This document shows positions 1-9,169 of a stretch of DNA of 64,000 bases, in pieces (the stretch's first letter is position 1; every line of letters starts with the position of its first letter). Below the pieces are notes generated by a model. The model saw nothing but the letters and a program-made list of their open reading frames with translations. It made no database searches and was not told where the DNA came from. Source of the DNA: Cephaloticoccus sp. (GTDB lineage: Bacteria > Verrucomicrobiota > Verrucomicrobiia > Opitutales > Opitutaceae); assembly GCA_030833445.1 (NCBI GenBank), contig JAURHD010000003.1, positions 124,001 to 188,000 on the forward strand, in the 5' to 3' direction. The translations under genes were made by a program, and so were the position numbers.

Positions 1-3000
1 GTCCGGTGACCTTCACCACCAGCCGGTCCATGAGCACGTAGAATATGGGAATGACGAATAACGTCAGGAACGTGGATATGGTCAGTCCGCCAACAATCAC
101 CAGTCCCATGGGGTTACGGGTCTCCGCCCCGGGTCCGGTGGCCAGCATCAAGGGCACGGCACCAAAAATGGTGGAAATTGCCGTCATCAAAATGGGACGA
201 AACCGCATCGTGGCCGCTTCGAATGCGGCGGTGGCGGCATCACGTCCTTGGATTCGCAGCTGATTCGCAAACTCCACAATCAGAATGCCGTTCTTGGCCA
301 CCAAACCGATGAGCATGATCAGTCCGAAGCGGGAAAACAGATTATCGGTCAAACCCGGTCCCCAAAAGCGCGAGCAATACAGCACGGTAACGCCGCCGGA
401 AAGCGCAAGCACCACCCCGGTGAATATGGTCACGGGGTGAATCCATGATTCAAATTGCGCCGCCAAAATCAAAAAGGTGAACAGCAAGGCCAGTCCAAAA
501 AGAATCATGGCATCCGATGAACTATCCACAAATTCCCGGGTTTCCCCACCCCAGGTATAACCATAATTGTCCGGCAAAATATCTGCGGCCAGTCGCTGCA
601 ATTCCGCGACGCCATCACCCTGCGTGCGGCCATCGGCCAATTGGGCCGAAAGGGTAATCGAGCGTTGCCGATCCACATGCGAGTAGGACTCGGGCACCGT
701 TTCCTCGGTGTAATCCACCAGGTTGCTCAATTGCACCAAGGCTCCGGTCGTGGAACGCACATATACCCGGCCCAGATCAGATGGCGTGGCGCGATTGGCA
801 TCCTCGACCTGCACCGTTACATCATATTCATCAGCTCCCCGGCGGAACTTGGTCACGCGACGGCCACCAAAAAGAGATTCCAAAGTCGTGGCCACATCCA
901 CCAGGGGCACTTTCAGATCCGCCGCCCGGGCCCGGTCAACCGTCACCCGCAGTTGCGGATTGTTCGGCTGGGGTTCGATTCGAATTTGACCAAGAATCGG
1001 ATTGCCCTCCAAAGCTTGATTGAAGCTGGCGGCGATCTTTTGCAGTTCAGTAAATTCCGGTCCCTGCAAAATCATCTGCACGCCGCCGGAACTGCTGCGG
1101 CGCCCGCCCAATGGCCGGATCGGAGCCGCTATGATCATCCCGCCAGGATTATCCCTAAAGGGTTTACGCAACGCGGTGAGGACTTCTTGGGTGCTGCGGG
1201 TTCGATCCTCCCACGACTTAAGCGTAACAAACATAAAGCCGGTGTTGGCGCTGCTGCCAAAGCCGGTGATGCGAAACATCCGGTCGATCTCCGGCGTGGC
1301 CAGGAGCGTGGTCTCCACATCGCTCGCATACGATTCGGCGTAATCGGGGGTCGAGCCCAGCGGAAAATTCATGAGAACCCGGAATATCCCGCGATCCTCC
1401 TGCGGGGTGAGTTCACGCTGCAATTTGGTGTAGAGCCAGGGACCCAAAAACGCAAACAAACCACAGGCCAGCAGGACGATGGCGCGATGCGCAAAGGACC
1501 AACGCAGGGCACCGGCAAAAAATGCGTTGATCCGCACAAACAACGGCTCGGTCACGCGGTAAAACCAGCCGTGATGCAAATGCCCGTCCGGGTCACGTTT
1601 CGTCGCCAAAATGCGCGAGCAAAGCATTGGCGTCAGCGTCAGCGCAATCAGACTGGATACGACCACGGCAATCGCCAACGTGAGACCGAACTCATAGAAC
1701 AACCGGCCCGTCCGACCGGATTGAAATGCCACCGGCAAAAACACGGCCACCAAGGTCAGTGTGGTTGAGATCACCGCAAACGCCATCTGCCGGGCGCCAA
1801 ATATCGCCGCATGAATGGGGTTCTCCCCTTCTTCAATCCGCCGGTAGACGTTCTCCAACATCACGATGGCATCATCCACGACCAATCCCACGGCCAGCAC
1901 CAATCCGAGCAAGGTCAGCAGGTTGATGCTAAAGCCCATCCACTGCATGACTGCGAATGAGCCGATGATTGAGACCGGGATCGCGATCAGGGGAATCACC
2001 GTCGCGCGCCAGTCTCGCAGGAACATGAAAATCGTCAACACGACCAAGGCACAGGCGATGTATAGGCTGTCGTATACTTCCGCCACGGAGCGTTCCACAA
2101 ACGAGCTCGTATCGTAGGCAATCTGCAGGTTCACCCCTTCCGGCAGATTGCCGCGTATTTCCGGCAGCAGGGCCTTCACTTCACTCGCCACGCTAAGCAA
2201 ATTGGCCTGGGACTGTTTCTCAACCTGCAGGCCGATGGTGGTGCGCCCATTGTAGAAAGCGGCGATCCGATAATCGTTGGCCCCCAATTCGACGCGGCCG
2301 ATATCGGAAAACTTCACTTGCGTGTCCCCTCGCGTGGCGAGGACCAGATTATCGTAGTCGATCACACTGTTCATGCGGCCCTCCAGTCGCATGCCGAACT
2401 CCCGCGTCATCGATTCAATCTTACCACTCGGCACATCCACATTTTGCTGCCGCAAGGCGCGTTCGACATCCGCAATGGTCAGCTTGTAGGCCGCCAGCCG
2501 GTCGGTATCCACCCAGAGTCGCATCGCAAACTGTGGACCGCGAAGTCCAACCCGCGAGACGCCCGGCACGGTCTGTAACCGTTGGGCGACGTTGCGCCGG
2601 GCCATTTCAGCCAGCTCGAGCCGGGTAAACCGATCCGAGTTCATCGAGATCGTCATCACCGGATCCGAATCGGTATCGGCCTTTTCGACCTCAGGCGGAT
2701 CCACTTCCGTCGGCAGACGGTCCACTGCGCGACCGATCTTATCCCGGACGTCGTTGGCCGCTTCGTCGGTATCTCGGCGTAAATCAAATTCGAGGGAGAT
2801 GCGGGATCGACCGGCACTGGAGCTGGAGTTCAGCTGCTTCACCCCATCAATCGTCGACAACTGCTCCTCAATTGGGTCGGTGATCTGGGTTTCAATCACT
2901 TCAGCCGCAGCCCCGGGGTAATTGGCATCCACCGAAACTACGGGAGACTCGATATTCGGATACTCGCGCACCGGTAGCCGCGAAAACGCCAACCCCCCTA

Positions 3001-3070
3001 CAATCAGCACCAGCAAGGCCAGCACGATACACACCACCGGCCTTTTAATGGAGACGTCAGAGAGCAGCAT
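1..3070 (-). CDS. RND efflux transporter permease subunit (AcrB/MexF, HAE1 family), C-terminus cut by window edge
   Basis: Inner-membrane proton-driven pump of a tripartite efflux system. The reverse-strand frame opens at ATG 3070 with MLLSDVSIKRPVVCIVLALL, the typical first transmembrane segment of HAE1 permeases, and stays open to the window edge. Visible family landmarks are the periplasmic porter domain, the segment GLVLAVGLVVDDAIVMLENV with the paired Asp residues of the proton relay, and late transmembrane segments ending near LFVIPIFYVLMDRL. About 1,023 residues are present, so only a short tail is missing. The gene lies 24 bp downstream of its adaptor, so the two form an operon. Substrate cannot be told from sequence. 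Confidence 0.95.
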   Translation of the reverse strand, partial: MLLSDVSIKRPVVCIVLALLVLIVGGLAFSRLPVREYPNIESPVVSVDANYPGAAAEVIETQITDPIEEQLSTIDGVKQLNSSSSAGRSRISLEFDLRRDTDEAANDVRDKIGRAVDRLPTEVDPPEVEKADTDSDPVMTISMNSDRFTRLELAEMARRNVAQRLQTVPGVSRVGLRGPQFAMRLWVDTDRLAAYKLTIADVERALRQQNVDVPSGKIESMTREFGMRLEGRMNSVIDYDNLVLATRGDTQVKFSDIGRVELGANDYRIAAFYNGRTTIGLQVEKQSQANLLSVASEVKALLPEIRGNLPEGVNLQIAYDTSSFVERSVAEVYDSLYIACALVVLTIFMFLRDWRATVIPLIAIPVSIIGSFAVMQWMGFSINLLTLLGLVLAVGLVVDDAIVMLENVYRRIEEGENPIHAAIFGARQMAFAVISTTLTLVAVFLPVAFQSGRTGRLFYEFGLTLAIAVVVSSLIALTLTPMLCSRILATKRDPDGHLHHGWFYRVTEPLFVRINAFFAGALRWSFAHRAIVLLACGLFAFLGPWLYTKLQRELTPQEDRGIFRVLMNFPLGSTPDYAESYASDVETTLLATPEIDRMFRITGFGSSANTGFMFVTLKSWEDRTRSTQEVLTALRKPFRDNPGGMIIAAPIRPLGGRRSSSGGVQMILQGPEFTELQKIAASFNQALEGNPILGQIRIEPQPNNPQLRVTVDRARAADLKVPLVDVATTLESLFGGRRVTKFRRGADEYDVTVQVEDANRATPSDLGRVYVRSTTGALVQLSNLVDYTEETVPESYSHVDRQRSITLSAQLADGRTQGDGVAELQRLAADILPDNYGYTWGGETREFVDSSSDAMILFGLALLFTFLILAAQFESWIHPVTIFTGVVLALSGGVTVLYCSRFWGPGLTDNLFSRFGLIMLIGLVAKNGILIVEFANQLRIQGRDAATAAFEAATMRFRPILMTAISTIFGAVPLMLATGPGAETRNPMGLVIVGGLTISTFLTLFVIPIFYVLMDRLVVKVTG

Positions 3071-3094
3071 GTCGGGTCGAATTACAGGGGTTGG

Positions 3095-4201
3095 TTAGAG
3101 GCCTTGATTGAAAGGCTCGCGCAACGGTTTCGGCTCCAGGGCTGCTCCGGGAAAAAGAATCAACGCACCCACTCCTGATGCGACCACTTGGGTGCCGTCA
3201 TTCAATTCCTCGCCAATCGGGGTCACTTCCACGATGCCCCGATTGCGTAGACCGGTGGACACCGGGACATAACGCGCAACTTTTTTCCCGTCCTTCTCGG
3301 CCACGACAATGATCTGCACGCCACGGGCATCAGCCAAAACCGCGCCTTCCGGCACGGTCAGCACTTGTTTGCGCACATCGAGCACCAATTCCACATTGGC
3401 AAACATCCCCGGACGCAAAACAGGGTCCGGCTCGGCGAGGATGGCTTTGACTTCCGAAGCCCGGATATCGCGGTCGATCGTCGAACTCACAAAGTAAACT
3501 TCACCCTGAATCGTTTTTTCAAACTGTTCCACCCCGCCGCCCCGGGTGGTGGCCCGCACCATGGTGCCTGGTTTCACTTTGGCCAGATAACGTTCGGGCA
3601 CCGCAAAGGTGATTTTTAAGCGGCTGAGATCATCAATCCGGGTGATTGCTGTGGTTGTGTTCACAAAATCACCCGCAGAGATTGTGCGGGCGCCCACCAC
3701 TCCCGCAAACGGAGCCTTCACCTCCGTCTTGCCCAACCTTAATTTCAATATTTCCAATTCGGCTTTGGCCGCGGCAAATTCGGAGCGGGCGCGATCATAT
3801 TCGGATTGGGGAATCGTGCGTGATTGGCTGAGATTTTCACTGCGGGCTACATTCAGTTCCGCGAGCCGGAAACGGGCTGCAACTTGCTCCAACTGGGCCC
3901 GCAATTCGGCATCATCGATTTTAAGGAGCACATCCCCGGCCGCCACGTGCTGGCCCTCATCGAATTGGATGCTTTGCACGACCCCGCTTACTTCCGCCCG
4001 GATTTCCGCCGACTCATTGGGCTGCAATGAACCCACCAAATTAATGGTCTCGGCCAGATCTTGCCGGTGGATTGGGATCACCTCCACCACTTGGGCACTC
4101 CCGCCTCGAGCCGCGGGGGATAAACCGGATTTTTCTTTGCATCCTCCAAGGAGAATCAGGGTGGCAACGATAGGGACGATTAAGTGCTTTGAGCGCTGCA
4201 T
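3095..4201 (-). CDS. RND efflux periplasmic adaptor (membrane fusion protein), lipoprotein
   Basis: Membrane-fusion protein bridging the RND permease to an outer-membrane channel. The N-terminus MQRSKHLIVPIVATLILLGGC is a lipoprotein signal with a lipobox ending at Cys. The body has the usual order: a biotinyl-lipoyl half motif (EIRAEVSGVVQSIQFDEGQ), a helical hairpin, a second lipoyl half (VKAPFAGVVGARTISAGDFV), a beta-barrel and a membrane-proximal domain. Length is about 368 residues, normal for HlyD/AcrA proteins. An in-frame GTG at 4219 would add six residues; ATG 4201 is preferred because it gives a compact signal peptide. It is the first gene of the operon with the permease. No outer-membrane TolC partner is in view. 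Confidence 0.92.
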   Translation of the reverse strand: MQRSKHLIVPIVATLILLGGCKEKSGLSPAARGGSAQVVEVIPIHRQDLAETINLVGSLQPNESAEIRAEVSGVVQSIQFDEGQHVAAGDVLLKIDDAELRAQLEQVAARFRLAELNVARSENLSQSRTIPQSEYDRARSEFAAAKAELEILKLRLGKTEVKAPFAGVVGARTISAGDFVNTTTAITRIDDLSRLKITFAVPERYLAKVKPGTMVRATTRGGGVEQFEKTIQGEVYFVSSTIDRDIRASEVKAILAEPDPVLRPGMFANVELVLDVRKQVLTVPEGAVLADARGVQIIVVAEKDGKKVARYVPVSTGLRNRGIVEVTPIGEELNDGTQVVASGVGALILFPGAALEPKPLREPFNQGL

Positions 4202-4328
4202 AATACGATTTATGGGCACACGTTTGACGCATGCCTGCGCCGAAGCAAACCCTCACACAAAAAAGTAACCTGTTCGTGACGGATCACTCGATCCGACCAT
4301 CCGCCGAACCAGGACGGCCACCGAATGA

Positions 4329-4712
4329 TTACCCGATCTCCTGACTATACCCGGCAGCGTCGAGCATCGACTCAACCTCAGCAGGATTGGCCACCTTGAT
4401 CTTGATAAGCCAACCAGCCGCATAGGGCTCCTGATTCACCACCTCCGGAGTCGCATCCAAAGTGGCGTTAACCTCCAACACGGTCCCGGCTACCGGTGCA
4501 TAAATATCCGAGGCTGCTTTGACGGATTCGACTACGCCGAAGCCGTCCCCCGCCGCCAAGTCTGTGCCCACCGCTGGCAATTGCACGTAAGTGATATCTC
4601 CCAATGAACCTTGCGCGTAATCGGAAATGCCAATGGTCGCGGTGCCATCCGCCTCCAGTTTCAACCATTCATGGGACTTTGCGTAACGCAGTTCAGCGGG
4701 GACGTTGCTCAT
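4329..4712 (-). CDS. gcvH: Glycine cleavage system H protein
   Basis: Lipoylated shuttle protein that carries the aminomethyl group between the P, T and L proteins of glycine cleavage. The 127-residue product opens MSNVPAELRYAKSHEWLKLE and contains GVVESVKAASDIYAPVAG, where the Lys is the lipoylation site. Its ATG shares four bases (ATGA) with the gcvT stop codon, which implies translational coupling. The P protein gene (gcvP) would normally follow but the next gene on this strand is an unrelated efflux operon, so gcvP must be elsewhere. Confidence 0.97.
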   Translation of the reverse strand: MSNVPAELRYAKSHEWLKLEADGTATIGISDYAQGSLGDITYVQLPAVGTDLAAGDGFGVVESVKAASDIYAPVAGTVLEVNATLDATPEVVNQEPYAAGWLIKIKVANPAEVESMLDAAGYSQEIG

Positions 4713-5812
4713 GAGGATTTCTTTAGTTCGACGAAGGGCGGTTTGACGAGTTGCAAATTGATTTTCGTGCCCCGGATATCGACCTGCAGCAAAGATTCGG
4801 CCGCTGACTTGCTGACCAAGGCCGAACCGATGGCCTCATTGAGGATGGGTGACAGGGTGCCGGAAACGACCTTGCCCACGATCTCCCCTGCCGCGTTGAA
4901 CACGGCGGAATCTGGCCGGACGATTCGGCGGTCACCGGTCTTGAAAAACACCACGGATTGAGTCGATCCGTTTTCCTTTTCCGTCAACAAGGCATCCCGG
5001 CCAATAAAATCGGCGCCTTTCGCCAGTTTCACGGTCCAACCCAGTCCTGCCGTCAGGGGTGAGATATCGGCCGTGATCTCATGACCGTATAGCGGATATC
5101 CGGCCTCCAATCTCAGACTGTCCCGGGCCCCGAGACCGGCCAGCTCCAACCCTTGTGATTGACCAGCCGCCATCAGGGCCTTGGCCAGAGTCTCGGCGTC
5201 ACCGGCCGCATGGTAGAGTTCAAATCCGTCTTCTCCGGTATAGCCCGTGCGGCTGATCAAACAGTTCACGCCGGCCACGGTGCCTTCGACAAAGTGGTAA
5301 TAGTTGACGAGTCCGAGTTTGGCGCCGGTCAATGACTGCACGATTGGAGCGGCCAACGGTCCCTGCACGGCCAAAAGCGCGTAATCGGCCGAGCGATCAG
5401 TGATGGTTACGTCAAACCCCGCCGCTTGTTCGTGAATCCATGCCAGATCCTTCGCAATATTACCGGCGTTGATGCAAAGAAAGTAGTCATCCGGTCCGCG
5501 CATGTAGACCAAAAGATCGTCGACCACGCCGCCATTGGCATAGCACATGGGACTGTAGAGCACGCGTCCGGGATAAAGTTTGGCCACATCATTGGTGACC
5601 AAGTTATTCAAAAACGCCTCGGCCTGGGCGCCGCGCACATCGACCTCCCCCATATGACTGACATCGAAAAGACCCGCGGCCCGACGGACCGCTTTGTGCT
5701 CCTCGAGTATGCTGCGATACTGGACCGGCATTTCCCACCCGGCGAAATCCACCAAACGCGCGCCATTGGCCGCATGGAATTCCCGCAGTGGAGTGTGTTG
5801 CAGTTCGCTCAT
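4709..5812 (-). CDS. gcvT: Glycine cleavage system aminomethyltransferase (T protein)
   Basis: Transfers the methylene group from H-protein-bound aminomethyl to tetrahydrofolate and releases ammonia. The start is placed at ATG 5812 (MSELQHTPLREFHAANGARL), the classic T-protein N-terminus. The frame is open further upstream but that stretch overlaps the divergent CNNM gene and has no homology-like character. Product length is 367 residues, as expected. Visible landmarks are FDVSHMGEVDVRG, SRTGYTGEDGFELY and the GCV_T C-terminal barrel. It forms a two-gene operon with gcvH. The 106-bp upstream gap is too short for a full tandem glycine riboswitch and shows none. Confidence 0.97.
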   Translation of the reverse strand: MSELQHTPLREFHAANGARLVDFAGWEMPVQYRSILEEHKAVRRAAGLFDVSHMGEVDVRGAQAEAFLNNLVTNDVAKLYPGRVLYSPMCYANGGVVDDLLVYMRGPDDYFLCINAGNIAKDLAWIHEQAAGFDVTITDRSADYALLAVQGPLAAPIVQSLTGAKLGLVNYYHFVEGTVAGVNCLISRTGYTGEDGFELYHAAGDAETLAKALMAAGQSQGLELAGLGARDSLRLEAGYPLYGHEITADISPLTAGLGWTVKLAKGADFIGRDALLTEKENGSTQSVVFFKTGDRRIVRPDSAVFNAAGEIVGKVVSGTLSPILNEAIGSALVSKSAAESLLQVDIRGTKINLQLVKPPFVELKKSS

Positions 5813-5918
5813 GAGTAAAACTAGGCTGGGTGAAACGCCCCCGGGCAAGGCTCTTTTGCATTCAATCGGCCCTTGAAGATTATATTCGTAAATAATCCTG
5901 CCTGCATAAACTGACCCC

Positions 5919-7001
5919 ATGCACTGGCTCATCCTCGCCATCGGTTTCACCCTCGGCATTTCCTTTTTCTGTTCCCTCTTCGAGGCGCTGGTCTTGAGCA
6001 CAACCGTGGCCGATATCGAGACCCTGAAAAAGAGGCGTCCTGCCCGCGGCCTTCTCTTGGAAAAGCTGAAATCCAGTCTCGACGAGACCATTTCCGCCAT
6101 CCTGACCCTGAACACCGTGGCCAACACCCTTGGTTCGGTAATCATCGGCGGGTTGACGACCCGCTTGTTCGGGGACGCCGTGCTTGGCCTGCTGTCGGCC
6201 GCCCTGACCCTGGCCATCTTGGTCTTCTCGGAGGTATTGCCAAAAAACCTCGGCGTGGCCTATCGGCGCCAACTGCAACCTCATGTCGTGCTTCCCCTGT
6301 GGTGGATCCGACGTGTGCTGGCCCCCGTGACTTACGTTTGCGGCCTGCTCGTCCGTTGGGCCATCCCCGCGAAAATCGACAGTCATACCGATGATGAGGA
6401 AATTATCCTTCTCGCGGAACGCGGAGCACAACAGGGCACCCTGTCCAAGAGCGAATCCAGCATCATCGCCAACGCGCTTTCGTTGGATGATGTTCGCGTC
6501 AGCGAAATCATGACACCCCGCATCGTGGTTACCGCCCTGCGACGCAACATGACGGTGGGGGAAGTATTTCGCGAATACCCCAGCCTGCCCTTTGGTCGCA
6601 TGCCGGTTTACGGCGAAAATCTGGATGATATCGTCGGTCTGGTTCGTCGCCGGGAATTGCAAAATGCCAAGGCCCATGACCGTGACCTCGAACTCGTCGA
6701 AAAATTAATGCACGAGATCAATTTCATCCCGGACACCATCACCGCTGGCAACGCGCTGCAGGTGTTCCTACGCACCCATCAACAATTGCTGATGGTCGTG
6801 GATGAGTTTGGCTCCACCGCCGGGGTGCTCACCATGGAAGATGTGATCGAACATATTTTGGGCCGGGAAATTTTCGAAAAGGACGACCTTGCGGTGGACA
6901 TGCGCGAACTCGCGCGGGCCAAACAGAAAAGGCAGTCGGGAGAAGTCCAACCCGGATCACCGGACAAACCCCGGGATACAAATCCACCGATAAGTAAATG
7001 A
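5919..7001 (+). CDS. CNNM/DUF21 transmembrane and CBS domain protein (hemolysin C/CorC-like)
   Basis: Integral membrane protein of the CNNM family, which is linked to magnesium or other cation homeostasis. Residues 1-170 hold the DUF21 transmembrane domain with about four hydrophobic helices. Two CBS motifs follow, around MTPRIVVTALRRNMTVGEVF and LMVVDEFGSTAGVLTMEDVI. The protein is 360 residues and stops after the CBS pair, so it lacks the C-terminal CorC_HlyC domain of longer relatives. Its stop overlaps the lgt start (ATGA), so the two are co-transcribed. The precise ion and direction of transport are unknown. Confidence 0.88.
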   Translation: MHWLILAIGFTLGISFFCSLFEALVLSTTVADIETLKKRRPARGLLLEKLKSSLDETISAILTLNTVANTLGSVIIGGLTTRLFGDAVLGLLSAALTLAILVFSEVLPKNLGVAYRRQLQPHVVLPLWWIRRVLAPVTYVCGLLVRWAIPAKIDSHTDDEEIILLAERGAQQGTLSKSESSIIANALSLDDVRVSEIMTPRIVVTALRRNMTVGEVFREYPSLPFGRMPVYGENLDDIVGLVRRRELQNAKAHDRDLELVEKLMHEINFIPDTITAGNALQVFLRTHQQLLMVVDEFGSTAGVLTMEDVIEHILGREIFEKDDLAVDMRELARAKQKRQSGEVQPGSPDKPRDTNPPISK

Positions 7002-7810
7002 GCCTGCTCGCCTATTGGACTCATGATCTGAGTCCGTTTCTGATCCGATTCGGGGATAGTTTTGGTATCCGTTACTACGGACTGGCCTATCTCCTTGGCT
7101 TTGTGGGGGCCGGTTGGTTACTGCACCAATACGCCAAGACCGGCCGTTCTCAGCTGCGGAGTGAACTGATTGTGGATTTCATGACGGCCATGGTCATCGG
7201 CGTCATGGCGGGCGGCCGTTTGGGTTACTTCATCCTCTATCAACCTGACAGCTTGTTGCATGACCCTCTGATCTTTTTCCGGGTCTGGGAAGGCGGCATG
7301 GCCAGTCACGGCGGTTTTATCGGAGTGGCCCTCGCTCTGGCTTGGTTTGCCCGCTCCCATAAAATTCCATTTTTACACATCAGCGACCTGATTGCCTCGA
7401 CGACTGCCCTGGGTCTGTTGCTCGGGCGGTTGGCCAACTTCATCAACGGCGAATTGTGGGGCAAACCCTCCAGTGTGGCTTGGGCGGTGATCTTTCCCGA
7501 TAGCCCCTACCCTCTGGTTCCGCGGCATCCCTCCCAACTTTATGAGGCCCTGTTGGAAGGCCTGTTGCTACTCGCACTGGCCCAGTGGCGCTTCTGGCGG
7601 ACAAACGTTGTGGTCCGGCACCCTGGCCGGCTAGCGGGTGAATTCCTGATCGCTTACTCGTTGGTGCGCGCGATCGGCGAAGTCTTTCGTGAACCCGATG
7701 CCGCGCTGATCATGGGTCTGAGCCGCGGCACCTTCTATTCGATCTTTTTGATCATGATCGGGCTGGGCTTTATCGCCGCCAAACCCGTGCTGACTGCCGC
7801 TCGCAAATAA
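6998..7810 (+). CDS. lgt: Prolipoprotein diacylglyceryl transferase
   Basis: Inner-membrane enzyme that attaches diacylglycerol from phosphatidylglycerol to the lipobox cysteine, the first step of lipoprotein maturation. The 270-residue product has about seven hydrophobic segments. Signature blocks include GGMASHGGFIGVALALAW (essential His), LGRLANFINGELWG (the Lgt signature with Arg and Asn) and HPSQLYEALLEGLLLL. The start overlaps the preceding gene by four bases. It ends three bases before convergent glgC with no room for a separate terminator. Confidence 0.97.
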   Translation: MSLLAYWTHDLSPFLIRFGDSFGIRYYGLAYLLGFVGAGWLLHQYAKTGRSQLRSELIVDFMTAMVIGVMAGGRLGYFILYQPDSLLHDPLIFFRVWEGGMASHGGFIGVALALAWFARSHKIPFLHISDLIASTTALGLLLGRLANFINGELWGKPSSVAWAVIFPDSPYPLVPRHPSQLYEALLEGLLLLALAQWRFWRTNVVVRHPGRLAGEFLIAYSLVRAIGEVFREPDAALIMGLSRGTFYSIFLIMIGLGFIAAKPVLTAARK

Positions 7811-7812
7811 AT

Positions 7813-9102
7813 TCAGACCACGGTGCCGCGGGGTATGATTCCGCCTTTGGGCACGATGAGCACGCCATCGCGCACAATCACGGCTCCATCGGCATAGCGT
7901 CCATCCAACTTGCCATCGACACTCAGTTGGCAGTCATCACCGATCCGGGCATTCTTGTCGATAATCGCGCCTTTGATTCGGCAGTTCTTGCCGACACCCA
8001 GATGCGGACGGCCCTCGCGGCTGTTTTCCTGCAGCTGCGCCTCCGTTTCATAATAATCCGACCCCATTAAAACCACGTCCTCAAGCACGCAGCCTTCGTC
8101 GACGAAGGACCGAATACCAAATACACTGTGCTTGATGGTTGAGTTGCTGAGGATCGACCCGTCGCCGACCACCGCATGATCCACGGCGCACTTGTTGAGT
8201 TTGGAGGCTGGCAGATAACGGTCTTGGGTATAAATCGGCGCGGACGGATCAAAGAAATTAAACGGGGGCAAAGGTTGCGCGAGGGCGAGATTGGCCTCGA
8301 AAAACGCCTTCACCGTTCCGATATCCTCCCAATAGCCCTCAAAGATATGTGCGTAGAGTTTTTTGCGGCCGAGCAGACTCGGAATCACTTCCTTGCCGAA
8401 GTCCGTCATCGTGTTGTCGAGCGCGTCATTGAGCGCAGTGCGGTTGAATACGTAGATGCCCATCGAGGCCAGACAGTGCTTTTCCTTGGCATTCGACTTC
8501 AGCTTTTCCTCTACCTTGGCACTCAGCGTATAACTTTCGATCACCGCCGGATCTTTCGGCTTTTCCGCAAACTCCGTGATCGAAAGATCGTCCGACACCT
8601 TCAAGAGGCCCAGTCCTTCGATTTTTGATACCGGAAACGGAATCGCCGCCATCGTCACATCCGCCCCGCTGGCCAAATGCGCGTTAATGATCTCGCGAAA
8701 ATCCATCTTGTAGAGCTGGTCCCCCGAGAGAATCAGCACGAGGTCATGGTCAAACTTCCGGAAATGGATGATATTGCGTCGGACTGCGTCCGCCGTGCCT
8801 TGATACCAATCAAGGCTCTTCTCGGTTTGCTCCGCTGAAAGGATATCCACAAAGCCGCCGCCAAACGGGTCAAAATGGTAGGTGCCTTGAATATGGCGAT
8901 GCAAAGAAGCCGTATTAAACTGAGTGAGCAAAAATATCCGATTAATCTCCGAGTTGATACAATTGCTTATGGGAATATCGACCAACCGATACTTGCCCGC
9001 CAACGGCACCGCGGGTTTGCAGCGTTCCATGGTTAGGGGATGTAACCGGGTCCCCCGACCGCCACCCATGATTACCGCCAGCACCCGTTTTTGCGTAGTC
9101 AT
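7813..9102 (-). CDS. glgC: Glucose-1-phosphate adenylyltransferase (ADP-glucose pyrophosphorylase)
   Basis: Makes ADP-glucose from ATP and glucose-1-phosphate, the committed step in bacterial glycogen synthesis. The nucleotidyltransferase domain begins MGGGRGTRLHPLTMERCKPA and continues with DIPISNCINSEINRIFLLTQ. A left-handed beta-helix with hexapeptide-like repeats forms the C-terminal 130 residues. The 429-residue length matches the family. Convergent with lgt and divergent from glmS across a 67-bp gap, so the two sugar-phosphate genes may share regulation. No glycogen synthase is in this window. Confidence 0.96.
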   Translation of the reverse strand: MTTQKRVLAVIMGGGRGTRLHPLTMERCKPAVPLAGKYRLVDIPISNCINSEINRIFLLTQFNTASLHRHIQGTYHFDPFGGGFVDILSAEQTEKSLDWYQGTADAVRRNIIHFRKFDHDLVLILSGDQLYKMDFREIINAHLASGADVTMAAIPFPVSKIEGLGLLKVSDDLSITEFAEKPKDPAVIESYTLSAKVEEKLKSNAKEKHCLASMGIYVFNRTALNDALDNTMTDFGKEVIPSLLGRKKLYAHIFEGYWEDIGTVKAFFEANLALAQPLPPFNFFDPSAPIYTQDRYLPASKLNKCAVDHAVVGDGSILSNSTIKHSVFGIRSFVDEGCVLEDVVLMGSDYYETEAQLQENSREGRPHLGVGKNCRIKGAIIDKNARIGDDCQLSVDGKLDGRYADGAVIVRDGVLIVPKGGIIPRGTVV

Positions 9103-9169
9103 ATGTTAATCCTATTACCTTGCGCGAAGTTTGTGCCAGCGGGTAATTTCGCGAGCTAAAATATTTTTT

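Noticed and set aside
641-1768. Long + strand open frame over the RND permease
   Set aside because: It is antisense to a clearly conserved permease and has no domain-like features.
5813-5918. Possible glycine riboswitch before gcvT
   Set aside because: Only 106 bp before the divergent gene and no tandem aptamer-like sequence.
5880-6677. 265-codon reverse frame over the CNNM gene
   Set aside because: Antisense shadow of the conserved membrane/CBS protein.
9103-9169. glmS ribozyme
   Set aside because: The leader is 67 bp, too short, and lacks the ribozyme core.
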